Source of the DNA: Smittium culicis
Taxonomy: Eukaryota > Kickxellomycota > Harpellomycetes > Harpellales > Legeriomycetaceae
Direction: 5' to 3'
Length of the DNA stretch: 16,290 nt
Assembly: GCA_001970855.1 (NCBI GenBank)
Contig: LSSN01001318.1
Coordinates: 1 to 16,290 of the forward strand
Shown here: positions 1 through 8,997 of the stretch, one piece after another
Numbering within the stretch: position 1 is the stretch's first letter
How the letters are laid out: each line of letters opens with the position of its first letter
Notes under the pieces: model-generated
Database searches by the model: none
What the model was told of the DNA's origin: nothing
What the model saw: the letters and a program-made list of their open reading frames with translations, nothing else
Program-made: the position numbers and the translations under genes

Positions 1-105
1 AAATAAAACTAGGTGGGGAACTCCGAATTCTCCGACATAATATGGCTTCTTATACTCAATATATTGTATTTTATTTTGATCAATTTTTCTAAATAATAAT
101 TGTCA
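1..105 (-). CDS. Partial exon, possible GH5-like glycoside hydrolase (runs off the left edge)
   Basis: On the minus strand a frame is open from about 105 down to base 1 and leaves the window. Its last 20 codons contain KKPYYVGEFGVPH. This resembles the strand carrying the nucleophile glutamate in glycoside hydrolase family 5 enzymes (mannanases and glucanases), where a KP-x-x-x-x-E-F-G pattern is usual. Base composition there is clearly less AT-rich than the flank, as in an exon. A TGA at 108..106 closes the frame upstream, so the exon probably starts between 105 and about 60 after an intron; no splice site was fixed. The gene's 3' part would lie outside the window. The motif is short, so the family assignment is tentative; a decayed fragment is possible. 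Confidence 0.3.
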
Positions 106-999
106 TAAAAAAACATGACTTCTCTTATACTAAATTCCGTTTTTCTCGAAATCTTTTATTAATTATCTAAATGATCGAAAGATCACAATACTTTGATGAT
201 TGAAAATAGTATCGGCTGAGATTCGGGAAGTATATCCTAATCTAAAGCCTAGATATGAATACTTTTTGAAATATATCTTTAAAATCTTAGCTATTAATTA
301 TTTTACCGTACTTGTATGCTTTCATATTTTTTCTTTGCATAAAAAATAGTTATTTTTACTATATTTTCTTATTTTATATTAAAAATTAATATACATATAT
401 ATATCAATCACGTGCTTAAAACAACTTGTATCGAGATAAGCAATCTTCAATTAACTTATTTAGACCTCTAAAAAGAAAATTGAAAATTTTTAATTTTCAC
501 TAGTCTCGCTAGGCATCTTGAAATAAGCCTAAAAGATTTTAAATTGAGATTAAGATAACCGGTTTTATACTTTTATTTATGCTCAATGCTTTCTCGTCAT
601 CAATTATGTGGATTTCACAGCTACTTAAGAGCTCAAATATCGATATTAGTCAAAATAGTTTTACATTAAAGTCTTATATTGGCAGATTATTATTAATACA
701 CAGCTTAATTAAGCTATTTTTTATAATCTCTATACTGTGAATTGGTTTAATTAATTATCTTTTAACCATATCCTTTAGTGATTGTATAAATTAAAAAAAA
801 CAAGTTTTATTTTATTTTTTCAAGAATATAAATAGTTTAAACACTACTGATTCATACGTAAGAGCATTTAATGAGTTCCATATATGTATGTTATTCACTT
901 CAGGAATTTTTTTTAACAGGTCCAATCAACTAATATTTCTTTCCTATATAACTAATAACATCTGTATTAGAGAATGAATTTATGCTCTCTTATTAACTA
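106..999. other. AT-rich stretch with no recognisable gene
   Basis: This stretch is rich in short A and T runs and TATA-like steps. I saw no long open frame, RNA gene or strong repeat. It could hold upstream exons or introns of the minus-strand fragment at the left edge, or the lost 5' part of the plus-strand retroelement relic that starts near 1000, but I could not support either. A minus-strand frame of about 35 codons near 150-255 is open but unrecognisable. Confidence 0.4.
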
Positions 1000-2820
1000 T
1001 ACCATTTGAAATATAAAAATTCGTTTTCATAATTGTTCAAATGTCTCTCTTTTAGGGCGATTCTTTTAACATAAAATCTATCAAATACCAATCCTTTTTG
1101 GTATATAGAAGATTTTTTAGCTTATATATATGAATTTTATCTACCTTTTAGGTATTTCTAGACTCTTTTTTTGAAGAAATCTCTATTATCTCGAGGGGTA
1201 ACACAGCTGAAGGTAGACAAGGCGTTATCGGTATTATTTTGAACAGTTTTTTTTTCTTTTTTTCGAAATTTCAATAATATTGATGCTATAAAATTCTATT
1301 TAGATCATGTATAGTGCCAAAGAAATTCGTTTAAAAACTATGTCAAAGCATTCTGTGATATTTTTTTCTTGCCTTGAAACCACTAGAAATAAAACTCCAT
1401 CTTATTTTAAGCTTTTCTTGAAATTGGAGACACATATAATTACCCAAATACTTCATTCAGATTTTTGGGAATTTTTGCTCAAATTGACCAATATTTTTGG
1501 ACTATTAGGCTGGAAATCAAGTGTGTATTTTAAAAATTAATTTTGAGTATGCTACATAGATAATTTGTCCAGATAATATGTAGAGATACTATTTCTCATC
1601 CGAAATAAATATCAATTTTTTAAATTTTGTATCACGAAAAAATTTTATGTATCTCAGAAAAGTGGGACTTTCTGAAGTTATCAGCACAGTTTATCCAAAA
1701 AAATATTATGTCTCCCAGTCTTTTTATATAACAATAACAAATTTTTATGCTCGTTTATAGCTAAAAAAATATCATTTTACGATTACGGCGCTCCTTTTAC
1801 ACTTTCTAAAAACGCCATAAACGATATAAGACGTTGCGAAGACCACTTATAAAATTTTAACACCAACCCATTAGCTCTGAAAAATATGGACCCAAAAGCA
1901 CCCGTATCTGTAACTACAGATTATCCAGAGATAGGATGTCCACGAATGAAACTTGGGGAATCAAAAATATTAGCGGAGTTGTCAAATTACTAAAATGCAA
2001 AGAGTTTATTGCATTCATTATGCCCACACGCTCCATATTTGAAGAATGAAGAATTTCGTATTCAGAAGGCAAAAATGATTGTAAAGTTCATTTTCACCAA
2101 CGAAGGAATGTCAGATAGTCCAAAATTTTTGAATTTGGAAAAATTATGGTGGAAAATTACCATGAAGAACAATAATCTAGCAAGTATCACTCACTTATCT
2201 GGGAAAGAGATTATACTAGTAGATTGGGTCTCCCGCAATGCAAAAAAGCCCTGTGAGTTTAAGCTGCTCAGGCACTTTTTTCGACCTATTAAACAAGGTT
2301 TGTGGATCGTTGAAGGTAGAGCTATACAATAAAAAAATGAATCATCGACTAAATCATACTTTTATCAAGTTTTGGACCGAAAATCCCTATGAAAAAATAT
2401 TCTTTACACTCTTGGCCAAAATCAGGGGGCATACGAAAAACCCCTTCTAATTCTGAAATTAAAAACTATAATAAGATTAATAATTGAATTTTTAACTAGT
2501 AATAATTGTGCTGGATTTTCCAGCATAGCAATGGTATCCACTATCATAGAGGGTAGAATTATCAAATCCAATAAACCTACCTACTGCACATTATATATTG
2601 AAAATACAAGCGCGGAAAATTTCAGGGAGAAATATTCAATTCTCACACTTGAGGCGAAAAAAATTTATCAAAAATAGTGAATTCAAATGAAATAAATGCT
2701 TATAACACACATTGGAGAAAATAATGCAGATGAGCAGCTGAAAATAATCACGACCCCAAAAAAATGTGATCCAATACATAAATCAAACTTCTTGGTGAAA
2801 CTAAAATCAAAACAAGTTTA
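1000..2820 (+). pseudogene. Decayed reverse transcriptase-RNase H, DIRS-like retroelement relic
   Basis: Read across frames, this stretch keeps the order of a reverse transcriptase followed by RNase H. YQIPI at 1079-1093 looks like the end of RT motif A. YEFYLPF near 1123-1149, in another frame, matches the motif B region. YLDH at 1297-1308 stands where the catalytic YLDD should be. From about 1307 to 2820 a single frame carries only about 12 stops in some 500 codons, where this composition predicts about three times as many. In it, SVTTDYPEIGC (about 1902-1934) resembles the first RNase H aspartate block, and HLSGKEIILVDWVSR (2195-2239) resembles the H-x-x-G-x-x-N-x-x-A-D-x-x-S-R end of retroelement RNase H. 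The segment after it, with EFKLL and later YEKPLLI, resembles the post-RNase H region of DIRS-type elements. At least two frame changes and the lost catalytic aspartate show it is dead. The DIRS label is less sure than the RT/RNase H call. Confidence 0.6.
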
Positions 2821-3000
2821 AGTGGCAATCCATGACACAGCTATATAAAAACAAAATTTAAACATTTAACCTATATTAAAACCTATATCTACAGATATAA
2901 AAATAGTTAAACTCATATATGGTCTAAAAAATAGCAAATAGAAAGTTCCACAGATGATGTAAATTTGTGAAACGAGTTCAATGATAAAATTAACTGATTC

Positions 3001-3004
3001 ACGG
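3001..3004. repeat. Target-site duplication, left copy (ACGG)
   Basis: ACGG lies directly left of the LTR that starts TGTCG at 3005, and the same four bases follow the other LTR at 8021-8024. Extending to five bases breaks the match (cacgg against acggg), so the duplication is 4 bp. It marks a simple insertion with intact ends. Confidence 0.8.
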
Positions 3005-3423
3005 TGTCGACGCCTTGTGTTTCCATTGCGTCTTAATATAATTATAATTGTAATAACCAATAATATTAAATGTTGGCACTTCAAATTAAGTTCTTTTTGA
3101 ATAACTTTATTCTTAGGGTTTTAATAAATGTAATATAACTAATTAATGCTATCTTAAATAAATTAAAGTCAGGAATGAGGAAAAACCTATTTTTTGAAGG
3201 TGAAAAAACCTAATTCTCTTTCTCAATCTTTTTATATATATTTTTGTGATTTTTCTGTCTTTCTATTTTTTCTGTCTTTTTTTTTTCTTCTTTTATTTAT
3301 ACTTTAGTTTTGTATTAACTAATTCTTAGTAAATCGACAATCGACCGGCGACTAAGATACTTCGATTCGGCAGTTATTAATATAGGATCTTCAAGATCTT
3401 TCTATCACACCGATTCGACGACA
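3005..3423 (-). repeat. 3' LTR (419 bp)
   Basis: It matches 7602-8020 at every base I compared, with a constant offset of 4,597. Termini are TGTCG...CGACA, the usual TG/CA ends within a 5-bp inverted repeat. On the element strand it holds U3 motifs near 3335-3423 (repeated ATCGAC and CGATTCG, and a GATCTT-C-AAGATC palindrome at 3386-3398), a purine-rich run complementary to the pyrimidine tract at 3240-3300, a TATA-like block and an AATAAA at 3111..3106. In this copy the AATAAA would serve transcript 3' end formation. Confidence 0.95.
3106..3111 (-). terminator. Probable polyadenylation signal AATAAA in the 3' LTR
   Basis: AATAAA reads on the element strand at 3111..3106, about 125 bases downstream of the TATA-like block of the same LTR. 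That spacing would put the cleavage site in R/U5. The call rests on motif and position only. Confidence 0.4.
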
Positions 3424-3432
3424 CTCCCGCCG
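3424..3432 (-). other. Candidate polypurine tract
   Basis: Next to the 3' LTR the element strand reads CGGCGGGAG, a short G-rich run interrupted by C. Plus-strand priming for an LTR retrotransposon would start here. It is shorter and less pure than a typical polypurine tract, so its position is the main support. Confidence 0.4.
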
Positions 3433-3454
3433 TTAAGAATGAGACACCGTTCGA

Positions 3455-6154
3455 TTAGCTTCGCCGATTTGGATATACTGTCCTTGTAGTACCCCTTTGG
3501 TTGACCGAGGTATTATATATCCCTATGTTATATTTTTTTAACTTATCTGCATTGACTATATCTATTCTTCCCTGCATTTCTGATATTTTGTAGGTTCCTC
3601 TACCGAGGTGCTCTTTGATTTGGAATGGTCCTTCGTTGATTGGTTCCATGGGGTGACTCCGTCTGTTTAAAACTCTCAGAACGTACTCGCCGATTTTAAA
3701 GTTCCTAATTCTTACCTTTTTATCGTAGTTAATTTTCCTCTTATCCTTTTCGATTTGTTCTCTCTTTTTAGTTTCTTCGACGATTGCTTTTTTTCGATTC
3801 ACGATTTCTTCGAAAAAACTGTCTCGATTCTCGAAAGTTTCGTTGTTTCATGAAAAGTTTGGATTACTTCTATCCCAAAGCTCTGGAGTCATGAGTTTCA
3901 TTCCGTAGACCATTTCGACCGATGTTCTGCCAATCGTCCTGTTGTTCGAAGTTCTCATTGCCAGGAGAGATTTCCAAATATATTCGTCCCACCTTTCCGA
4001 GTTCCCGAAACAATTTTTTCTGAGGATCTGTTTTAGCGTCTGTATCGTTCTTTCCACCTGCCCGTTACCCATTGGTCTATATGCCGACACCGTTTCTAGT
4101 TCAATTTTTGCCGTTTTCAAGAAATTTACTATGCCTTTATTAACGAAGTGCGTCCCACGATCTGTTACTAATTTTTTTGGTGTGCCAAAGTTTCTTATAA
4201 TTTCCTCTTCAATAAATCCTTGAATACTTCTACTATTTATTTCTTTTGTTGCCTTGGCCACTGGCCACCTAGTAAAGTAATCAATCCCTACTATTATATA
4301 CTTGTTGCCTTTTATAGATCTAGGAAGGGGGCCTGCTACATCAACTCCCCATGTGTTAAACGGGCTTGAGATTTTGACTATGTTGAATAAGCTAGCTTTC
4401 CTTTCAGTGTAATTTACCCTTTGGCAAATTTCACATTCCTTTACTATGCTATCTATAAGCTTCCTGCATCCGTGCATTCCGTATTGTTCTGATAAAATTT
4501 TGTTTGTTTCTTCAGCGTTTCTGTGGCTATAACTATGTATTTTTTTTACTAAATTAACGGTATCTATATTATATTTACCAATGTTTATGGTTTGTTTTGT
4601 AGTTTCTTCTAAATTATTATTCAAAAAATCCGATACTTGAATTACATTAACTGTTTCTTCTTTCAAGTCGGAATTTTCCCACGGAAACCTCGACAGATAG
4701 TCTGCTGGGTTCTTACTTCCAGGCCTATATAGAACCTGAAAATCATAAGAGGCTAATGCTACCGCCCACCTTCCCACCCTCCCTTTCAAAGGCATATTTA
4801 CAAATATGCTGACTAAAGCCTGGTGGTCGGTGACTATGTTAAATTTTTTCCCATAAATATAGTGGTGAAAGTGCTGGACACTCATAACTACCGCAAGCGC
4901 TTCTAAGTGAGTAACCGCGTAGTTTTTTTCAGCACCCTATAGTGCCCTACTTGCAAACGCAACTACGCCATCCTTGCCATTTTCTCCTTGTGTTAGTATC
5001 GCTCCGAGGCCTAATGTTGATGCATCAGTTATTAGTGTGTACTTCTTGTTACTGTCTGGGTATATTAATATAGGGGAATTTTTCATTTCATTTTTTAGGT
5101 CGTTAAATGACCGTGAATGGGCATCCTTTCAGATGAATTCAGCTTCATCTCTAGTCAATTCTACTAATGGGCGAGAGATGGTAGCGTAGTCTTTTATAAA
5201 TCGCCTGTAGTAACCCGTGAGACCCAAAAAGCTTTTTATTTCTTTTGGAGTTTTGGGCATTACCCATTACTCAACAGCTTTTATTTTTTCCGGGTCTGTC
5301 TCTATACCCGCTTTAGAGACTACATGTCCCAAGTATTTGATTTTTTGGTAACCTAATCTACACTTGTTAATTTGGAATTTTAGCTTGTATTTTCTAAAAA
5401 TTTCAAGTACATTTTTCAAGTCTTGTAGATGAGTTTCCCATGAGCTACTAAAAACTATAATGTCGTCTATGAAGACGACTGCACTCTTCCATAAGACAGG
5501 CTTTAATTTTGCTTCCATTGTTCTTTGGAATACGACAGGAGCATTTGTGAGCCCAAAAGGTAAAACTGTGAATTGATAGAAGCCCAACCCAGGTCCTGGG
5601 CTGAAAGCTGTTTTTTCTTTTGTATTATCTGATAAAGGGATTTGCCAAAATCCTGATAATGCATCCAGTGTTGAAAAGTACTTTGCACCCCCTAAAATCG
5701 ACAGTAGCTCATCAATATGAGGCAGTGGGTAGGAGTCTTTTTTAGTTATTTGGTTGAGCTTCCTATAATCAAAGCATAACCCTTTTTTATTATCTTTTTT
5801 ATTTACTACTACCATAGGGAACATATAGGGGGATATTGATTCCTCTATAATCCCTTTATCGTACATGTCTTTTAGTTGATCCCTAACTTCAGGCTTCAAG
5901 CTTTCTGCGAGTCTGTACGGCTTTACCCGAATAGGGTTCTTATCCAATAGTTTGATGTCATATGGTTCTAATAATCCTTTTTCTAGTTCAGAAATTTCAT
6001 TTGCAAAAACGTCATTAAATTTTTCTTTCAAATTTTTGAGACTGTCATTTTTCTCGCTCGGCAAAATTGGGTCTATAAAATCACTACTCTCAGATAATTT
6101 ATATACTGTGTATATTATATGGGTATTATCTGAATTAGCCATAGATTTTTTTTT
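3455..6154 (-). pseudogene. pol: pol: reverse transcriptase-RNase H-integrase with four in-frame stops
   Basis: One minus-strand frame runs from the slippery site at 6154 to a stop at 3455, with no frameshift but with stops TAA at 5269..5267, TGA at 5131..5129, TAG at 4939..4937 and TGA at 3850..3848. Reverse transcriptase covers about 5270-6000: LDALSGFWQI carries the first catalytic aspartate, LPFGLTNAP is motif B, and FIDD at about 5473..5462 holds the paired aspartates. RNase H follows at about 4660-5040, with TDAS, a conserved glutamate in HLEALAVV, TDHQAL and NPADYLSR. Integrase has an H/C zinc-binding segment ending CEICQ, a core with aspartates in GVDVAGP and TDRGTHF and the glutamate in NGQVERT, and a C-terminal SH3-like region with GPFQIKEHLGRGTYKI before 3455. 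Catalytic residues are kept, so damage is essentially the stops. An ATG at 6142 opens the frame, but fusion to Gag by -1 slipping is likelier. The stops fall in the RT-RNase H linker, RNase H and the integrase C-terminal part. Confidence 0.9.
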
Positions 6155-7623
6155 ATATCTATTTTTATTTCGTGAATATTGTTGTCCAATTTAACTTCAA
6201 TTATACCTTTTTTCAAGAATATTTCTGCACCTAAGGTATAAATCCAATCTAAACCCAGTAAAAAAAGGTTTTCATCCGGGCTATCTATGACATTGAGGTC
6301 GATTTTTGTTGAAAAGGTTTTGAACTCCAATTTCACTTGGTAACATTTGAAAACCTTTATGTGGTCTTGATTTTCAGTTTGTATATATGAATAGGTATCC
6401 TTTTCAATTTTGAGACCTATTTTCTCCGCAAACTTTCTTGATACTACACTAACTGCTGCTCCCAGGTCATAGCTAAACTTTAGTTCATTCCCATTTACCT
6501 TCAATTTGCCGGTTATAGCTACAGCTTTTTCCTTCCCAGAAATACTGTGGGAGTGCTGAATGAAATTAAGCGGGCTGCTATCTGAGCTATAAGTTTGCTT
6601 GGGCGGCGGAGAAGTCTGCGAGATCTTGTAGGCTCTAGACATAGGCGAAAGAGACTGTGGGGATTTTTTTTCAATGCTATCAACATCCATATTCATATTA
6701 TCACTTCCGTAGTGGCTCTTTCTGACGGGAGTGTAAAAATTACTTCTAGGGCTATCTGTCTTCCAAAAAGGTTTATTTCTACACTCGGCTTTCCTGTGTC
6801 CAATTTTACCACACCGCCAGCATTGTAAGGGAGATACCTGAGGGTTATTCATGCTGACCGCGGAAATTTCTTGGCTAACATCAGCGACTTTAGTAGCCCT
6901 GCGGAAGTCTTTGACTGGGGTTTCCTTCTGTTTGGCTCTAGGGAATGCTAGTTTGGCTGCAGTTACTGGCCTTGGAGCTCTAGATGCTTCCTTTCTTGAG
7001 CTCCACTTCTCCTCTTCTGCAAGGAGGTACTCCATTATTCCAACCGCAGTTTTGCTGGTTAGATCATACATCTTATCATAGTCCTTATGATTCAATTTCT
7101 CAAGAAAGAGGTCATATTGCTCTTCTTCTTCGGATATACCAGCAATTTCAAACAGTCTTTTAAGCTTACCGTACTTTACTATAATCTTGCCTTTATATAT
7201 ATCAATTCCGGAGATATGTTTTCTGGCTTCTGAGCTACTCTTACTTTCGTCAAATTTCTTCTTGAAGGCTGCTGAGAACGAATTCCAGTCCCGGTATAAT
7301 AACGAGGCTCCCGAGTGCCACTCCAGTGCATCTCCACCAAGGTATACTTTAGCAAAGTCTACCTTATCTTCGTCAGTTTGCTCTTTTTTTGAGAACTTGG
7401 TATACTTTTCATACCTCTCAACCCATAGCGCAGACGATTCAGTCCAGTCGCCAGAAAAAACCGGCGGCTCATCAACTTTCTTGTTATCCGCTGCCTTTAG
7501 CACAAGTCCGCTTAACCCTCTTGCCAGTTCATCAAGAGTACTGTTCCCAGTTGTTGCTGTCTCAGAACTAGCCATGTTAGCTAGTCCTGGCTGGATCACC
7601 ATGTCGACGCCTTGTGTTTCCAT
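6115..7623 (-). CDS. gag: Gag-protease polyprotein, 502 residues
   Basis: This frame encodes the structural Gag protein that packages element RNA, followed by the aspartic protease that matures the polyprotein. A retrotransposon Gag region spans about residues 50-200, with WHSGAS and WNSFSAAFKKKF. A CX2CX4HX4C zinc knuckle, CWRCGKIGHRKAEC, covers residues 268-281, after which a serine/proline-rich linker leads to the protease. The protease has its catalytic aspartate at residue 386 in YDLGAAVSVVS, then LLGLDWI near the C-terminus. The usual D-S/T-G triad reads D-L-G, which may weaken or kill activity. The first ATG (7623) lies inside the 5' LTR with a TAA just upstream in frame; later in-frame ATGs are at 7602, exactly across the LTR edge, and 7575. 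Which is used is not decided by the sequence. The last 28 bases overlap the ATG-opened pol frame. Confidence 0.92.
   Translation of the reverse strand: METQGVDMVIQPGLANMASSETATTGNSTLDELARGLSGLVLKAADNKKVDEPPVFSGDWTESSALWVERYEKYTKFSKKEQTDEDKVDFAKVYLGGDALEWHSGASLLYRDWNSFSAAFKKKFDESKSSSEARKHISGIDIYKGKIIVKYGKLKRLFEIAGISEEEEQYDLFLEKLNHKDYDKMYDLTSKTAVGIMEYLLAEEEKWSSRKEASRAPRPVTAAKLAFPRAKQKETPVKDFRRATKVADVSQEISAVSMNNPQVSPLQCWRCGKIGHRKAECRNKPFWKTDSPRSNFYTPVRKSHYGSDNMNMDVDSIEKKSPQSLSPMSRAYKISQTSPPPKQTYSSDSSPLNFIQHSHSISGKEKAVAITGKLKVNGNELKFSYDLGAAVSVVSRKFAEKIGLKIEKDTYSYIQTENQDHIKVFKCYQVKLEFKTFSTKIDLNVIDSPDENLFLLGLDWIYTLGAEIFLKKGIIEVKLDNNIHEIKIDIKKNLWLIQIIPI
6146..6154 (-). promoter_or_regulatory. Probable -1 ribosomal frameshift site (nine-A run)
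   Basis: Near the end of the Gag-protease frame the element strand has nine consecutive A. In the Gag frame they read A-AAA-AAA-AA, containing a perfect X-XXY-YYZ heptamer at 6154..6148. A one-base backward slip there enters the pol frame, which is open across the run, about 31 bases before the Gag stop. This is the layout expected for Gag-Pol made by -1 frameshifting. I did not find a clear stem or pseudoknot just downstream. Reinitiation at the ATG at 6142 is an alternative. Confidence 0.6.
7584..7601 (-). other. Candidate primer binding site
   Basis: Immediately after the 5' LTR the element strand reads TGGTGATCCAGCCAGG. TGG at offset zero is standard for tRNA-primed LTR elements, since it pairs with the CCA end. 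It would pair with a tRNA ending GGATCACCA; I do not recognise which tRNA. The site lies within the Gag reading frame if translation starts at 7623 or 7602. Confidence 0.55.
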
Positions 7624-8020
7624 TGCGTCTTAATATAATTATAATTGTAATAACCAATAATATTAAATGTTGGCACTTCAAATTAAGTTCTTTTTGAATA
7701 ACTTTATTCTTAGGGTTTTAATAAATGTAATATAACTAATTAATGCTATCTTAAATAAATTAAAGTCAGGAATGAGGAAAAACCTATTTTTTGAAGGTGA
7801 AAAAACCTAATTCTCTTTCTCAATCTTTTTATATATATTTTTGTGATTTTTCTGTCTTTCTATTTTTTCTGTCTTTTTTTTTTCTTCTTTTATTTATACT
7901 TTAGTTTTGTATTAACTAATTCTTAGTAAATCGACAATCGACCGGCGACTAAGATACTTCGATTCGGCAGTTATTAATATAGGATCTTCAAGATCTTTCT
8001 ATCACACCGATTCGACGACA
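7602..8020 (-). repeat. 5' LTR (419 bp)
   Basis: This copy is the upstream LTR in element orientation and reads identically to 3005-3423. U3 runs from 8020 downward and R/U5 toward 7602. Gag's first ATG, at 7623..7621, falls in its last 22 bases, so the LTR contributes coding sequence. Because LTRs are copied from one template during reverse transcription, identity implies little time since insertion, unless gene conversion has homogenised them. Confidence 0.95.
7830..7838 (-). promoter_or_regulatory. Candidate TATA element of the LTR promoter
   Basis: The element strand reads ATATATATA in the middle of the 5' LTR, just after the purine-rich stretch. A start site some 30 bases downstream, near 7800, would give a U3 of about 220 bases and put the AATAAA at 7708..7703 inside R/U5. 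AT-rich composition makes chance TATA-like motifs common. Confidence 0.35.
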
Positions 8021-8024
8021 ACGG
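8021..8024. repeat. Target-site duplication, right copy (ACGG)
   Basis: It follows the CA end of the LTR and repeats the four bases at 3001-3004. Confidence 0.8.
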
Positions 8025-8640
8025 GGATAATTTTTTTTTTTTAAACACAAAAAATTAAAGTAAAAAATGTGTAGTTTTACTAAATTTAGACACATCTTGG
8101 CTTCCAAGCAGCGAATTACAAGGAATAATTCGTACGCAGATACGGAAAGATGAAACTGGAAAATTTTTTTTGAGGTGTCTAAATCACAAAGGTAGAGGAG
8201 AAAAATATATATCGTTATCACGATTTAGCACGAAAAAAAAAAGTTTCCAGTTAAAACATAAAAATAATTCATATAAATTACAAAAATCACGCAGTAAATC
8301 AATATTCAGATAATATGTTTTTTTTTTAAACCACATCTTAAAGCCTGTTTCTAAATACAAAATAACTAGATGAATAAAATCCAAAATAGCTGAATTAGGC
8401 TAAAAAAAAAGTGCCCACTATGAGTTTTTCTTATAAAGCCTCAAATATTTATAATATAGAATAAATATTAAATTTAGATTTAAACTTCTTCCAAAAACAA
8501 AAAAATACATTTCCTAAAGGGATTTAGGCGATATATTTATAGGTTATTTTTGACATTTCTTTATTTCATTATAACCTCTTTAAAACGTCCTTAATTATTC
8601 TAATGCAATTTAATATTTCGTGGGTATTAATTAATAAATA
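8025..8640. other. AT-rich stretch with homopolymer runs, no supported gene
   Basis: Many A or T runs of eight or more bases occur here (for example near 8030, 8230, 8320 and 8400). Short open frames on both strands have no recognisable motif. It is the right half of the site disrupted by the LTR element; I see no feature spanning 3004/8021 that the insertion would have split. Confidence 0.4.
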
Positions 8641-8997
8641 AAGAGAAATGGTCTAGAATTTAGTGAAGACCTCATCGGAAACTGTGTCCAGCTGTTCGCA
8701 TTTCTTTATTCCATCAATTTAGAAATTTGGTTGTTCACCAAACTCCAAAAGGCTGGATTTTCCTTATACAACTGGTGCACGAAGCGTAGCAGCTACTGGA
8801 GCATTTTCCATCAGGTGTTCCCATAAAAAAAAACATTTCTAAAATCTGATTGGAAATCGGAATACACTTTAAAAAAACGCTACTTTTACTCAAATAGGAG
8901 TGTAATAGCATCCTCAACAGAGGCAATTTTCAAACCTACTAATACACCAATCGGAGAGGAACCTTTTTATCCTCAAACAGTCTTGAGATATTTTTAA
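8641..8997 (+). pseudogene. Unidentified coding-like fragment with one internal stop
   Basis: A plus-strand frame from about 8641 to a TAA at about 8995 spans some 118 codons with one internal stop (TAA at 8824), where this composition would predict about eight. It reads like protein, rich in W, Y, F and K, with stretches such as KLQKAGFSLYNWCTKRSS. Its composition is less AT-rich than the flank. I do not recognise a family. Given the neighbours, a retroelement fragment is the likeliest origin, but chance openness or an exon of an unknown gene cannot be excluded. Confidence 0.3.

Larger units (their letters stand above)
3005..8020 (-). mobile_element. Ty3/gypsy-class LTR retrotransposon, nearly full length
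   Basis: The element is 5,016 bp: two 419-bp LTRs, a 4,178-bp internal region and a 4-bp target duplication. Domain order on the minus strand is Gag, CCHC knuckle, aspartic protease, reverse transcriptase, RNase H, integrase. RT before integrase puts it in the Ty3/gypsy class (Metaviridae) rather than Ty1/copia. Gag-protease and pol occupy different frames, joined by a probable -1 slip. No envelope-like frame and no clear chromodomain after integrase was seen. The LTRs read as identical base for base, pointing to recent insertion, but pol carries four in-frame stops, so this copy is probably non-autonomous unless they are read through. Confidence 0.95.

Noticed and set aside
2866..3084. 72-codon minus-strand frame across the 3' LTR edge
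   Set aside because: It starts inside the LTR in the Gag start frame and runs into AT-rich flank; a by-product of the insertion point.
3455..3560. Chromodomain after integrase
   Set aside because: The pol C-terminus ends soon after the SH3-like region, with no aromatic-cage pattern.
3848..5269. Alternative genetic code to explain the four pol stops
   Set aside because: All three stop types occur in pol, while the ATPase gene uses none internally over more than 1,200 codons and ends at a TAG.
5503..5688. Minus-strand frame inside the RT region
   Set aside because: It overlaps the real RT frame, which carries the catalytic motifs, in another phase.
3942..7633. Plus-strand open frames inside the retrotransposon (3942-4223, 4974-5189, 5952-6194, 6595-6828, 6851-7081, 7187-7633)
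   Set aside because: They lie opposite gag or pol, have no motifs, and are explained as antisense shadows.
7988..8384. Two minus-strand frames next to the 5' LTR
   Set aside because: Low-complexity AT-rich translation with no motif; one reaches into the LTR.
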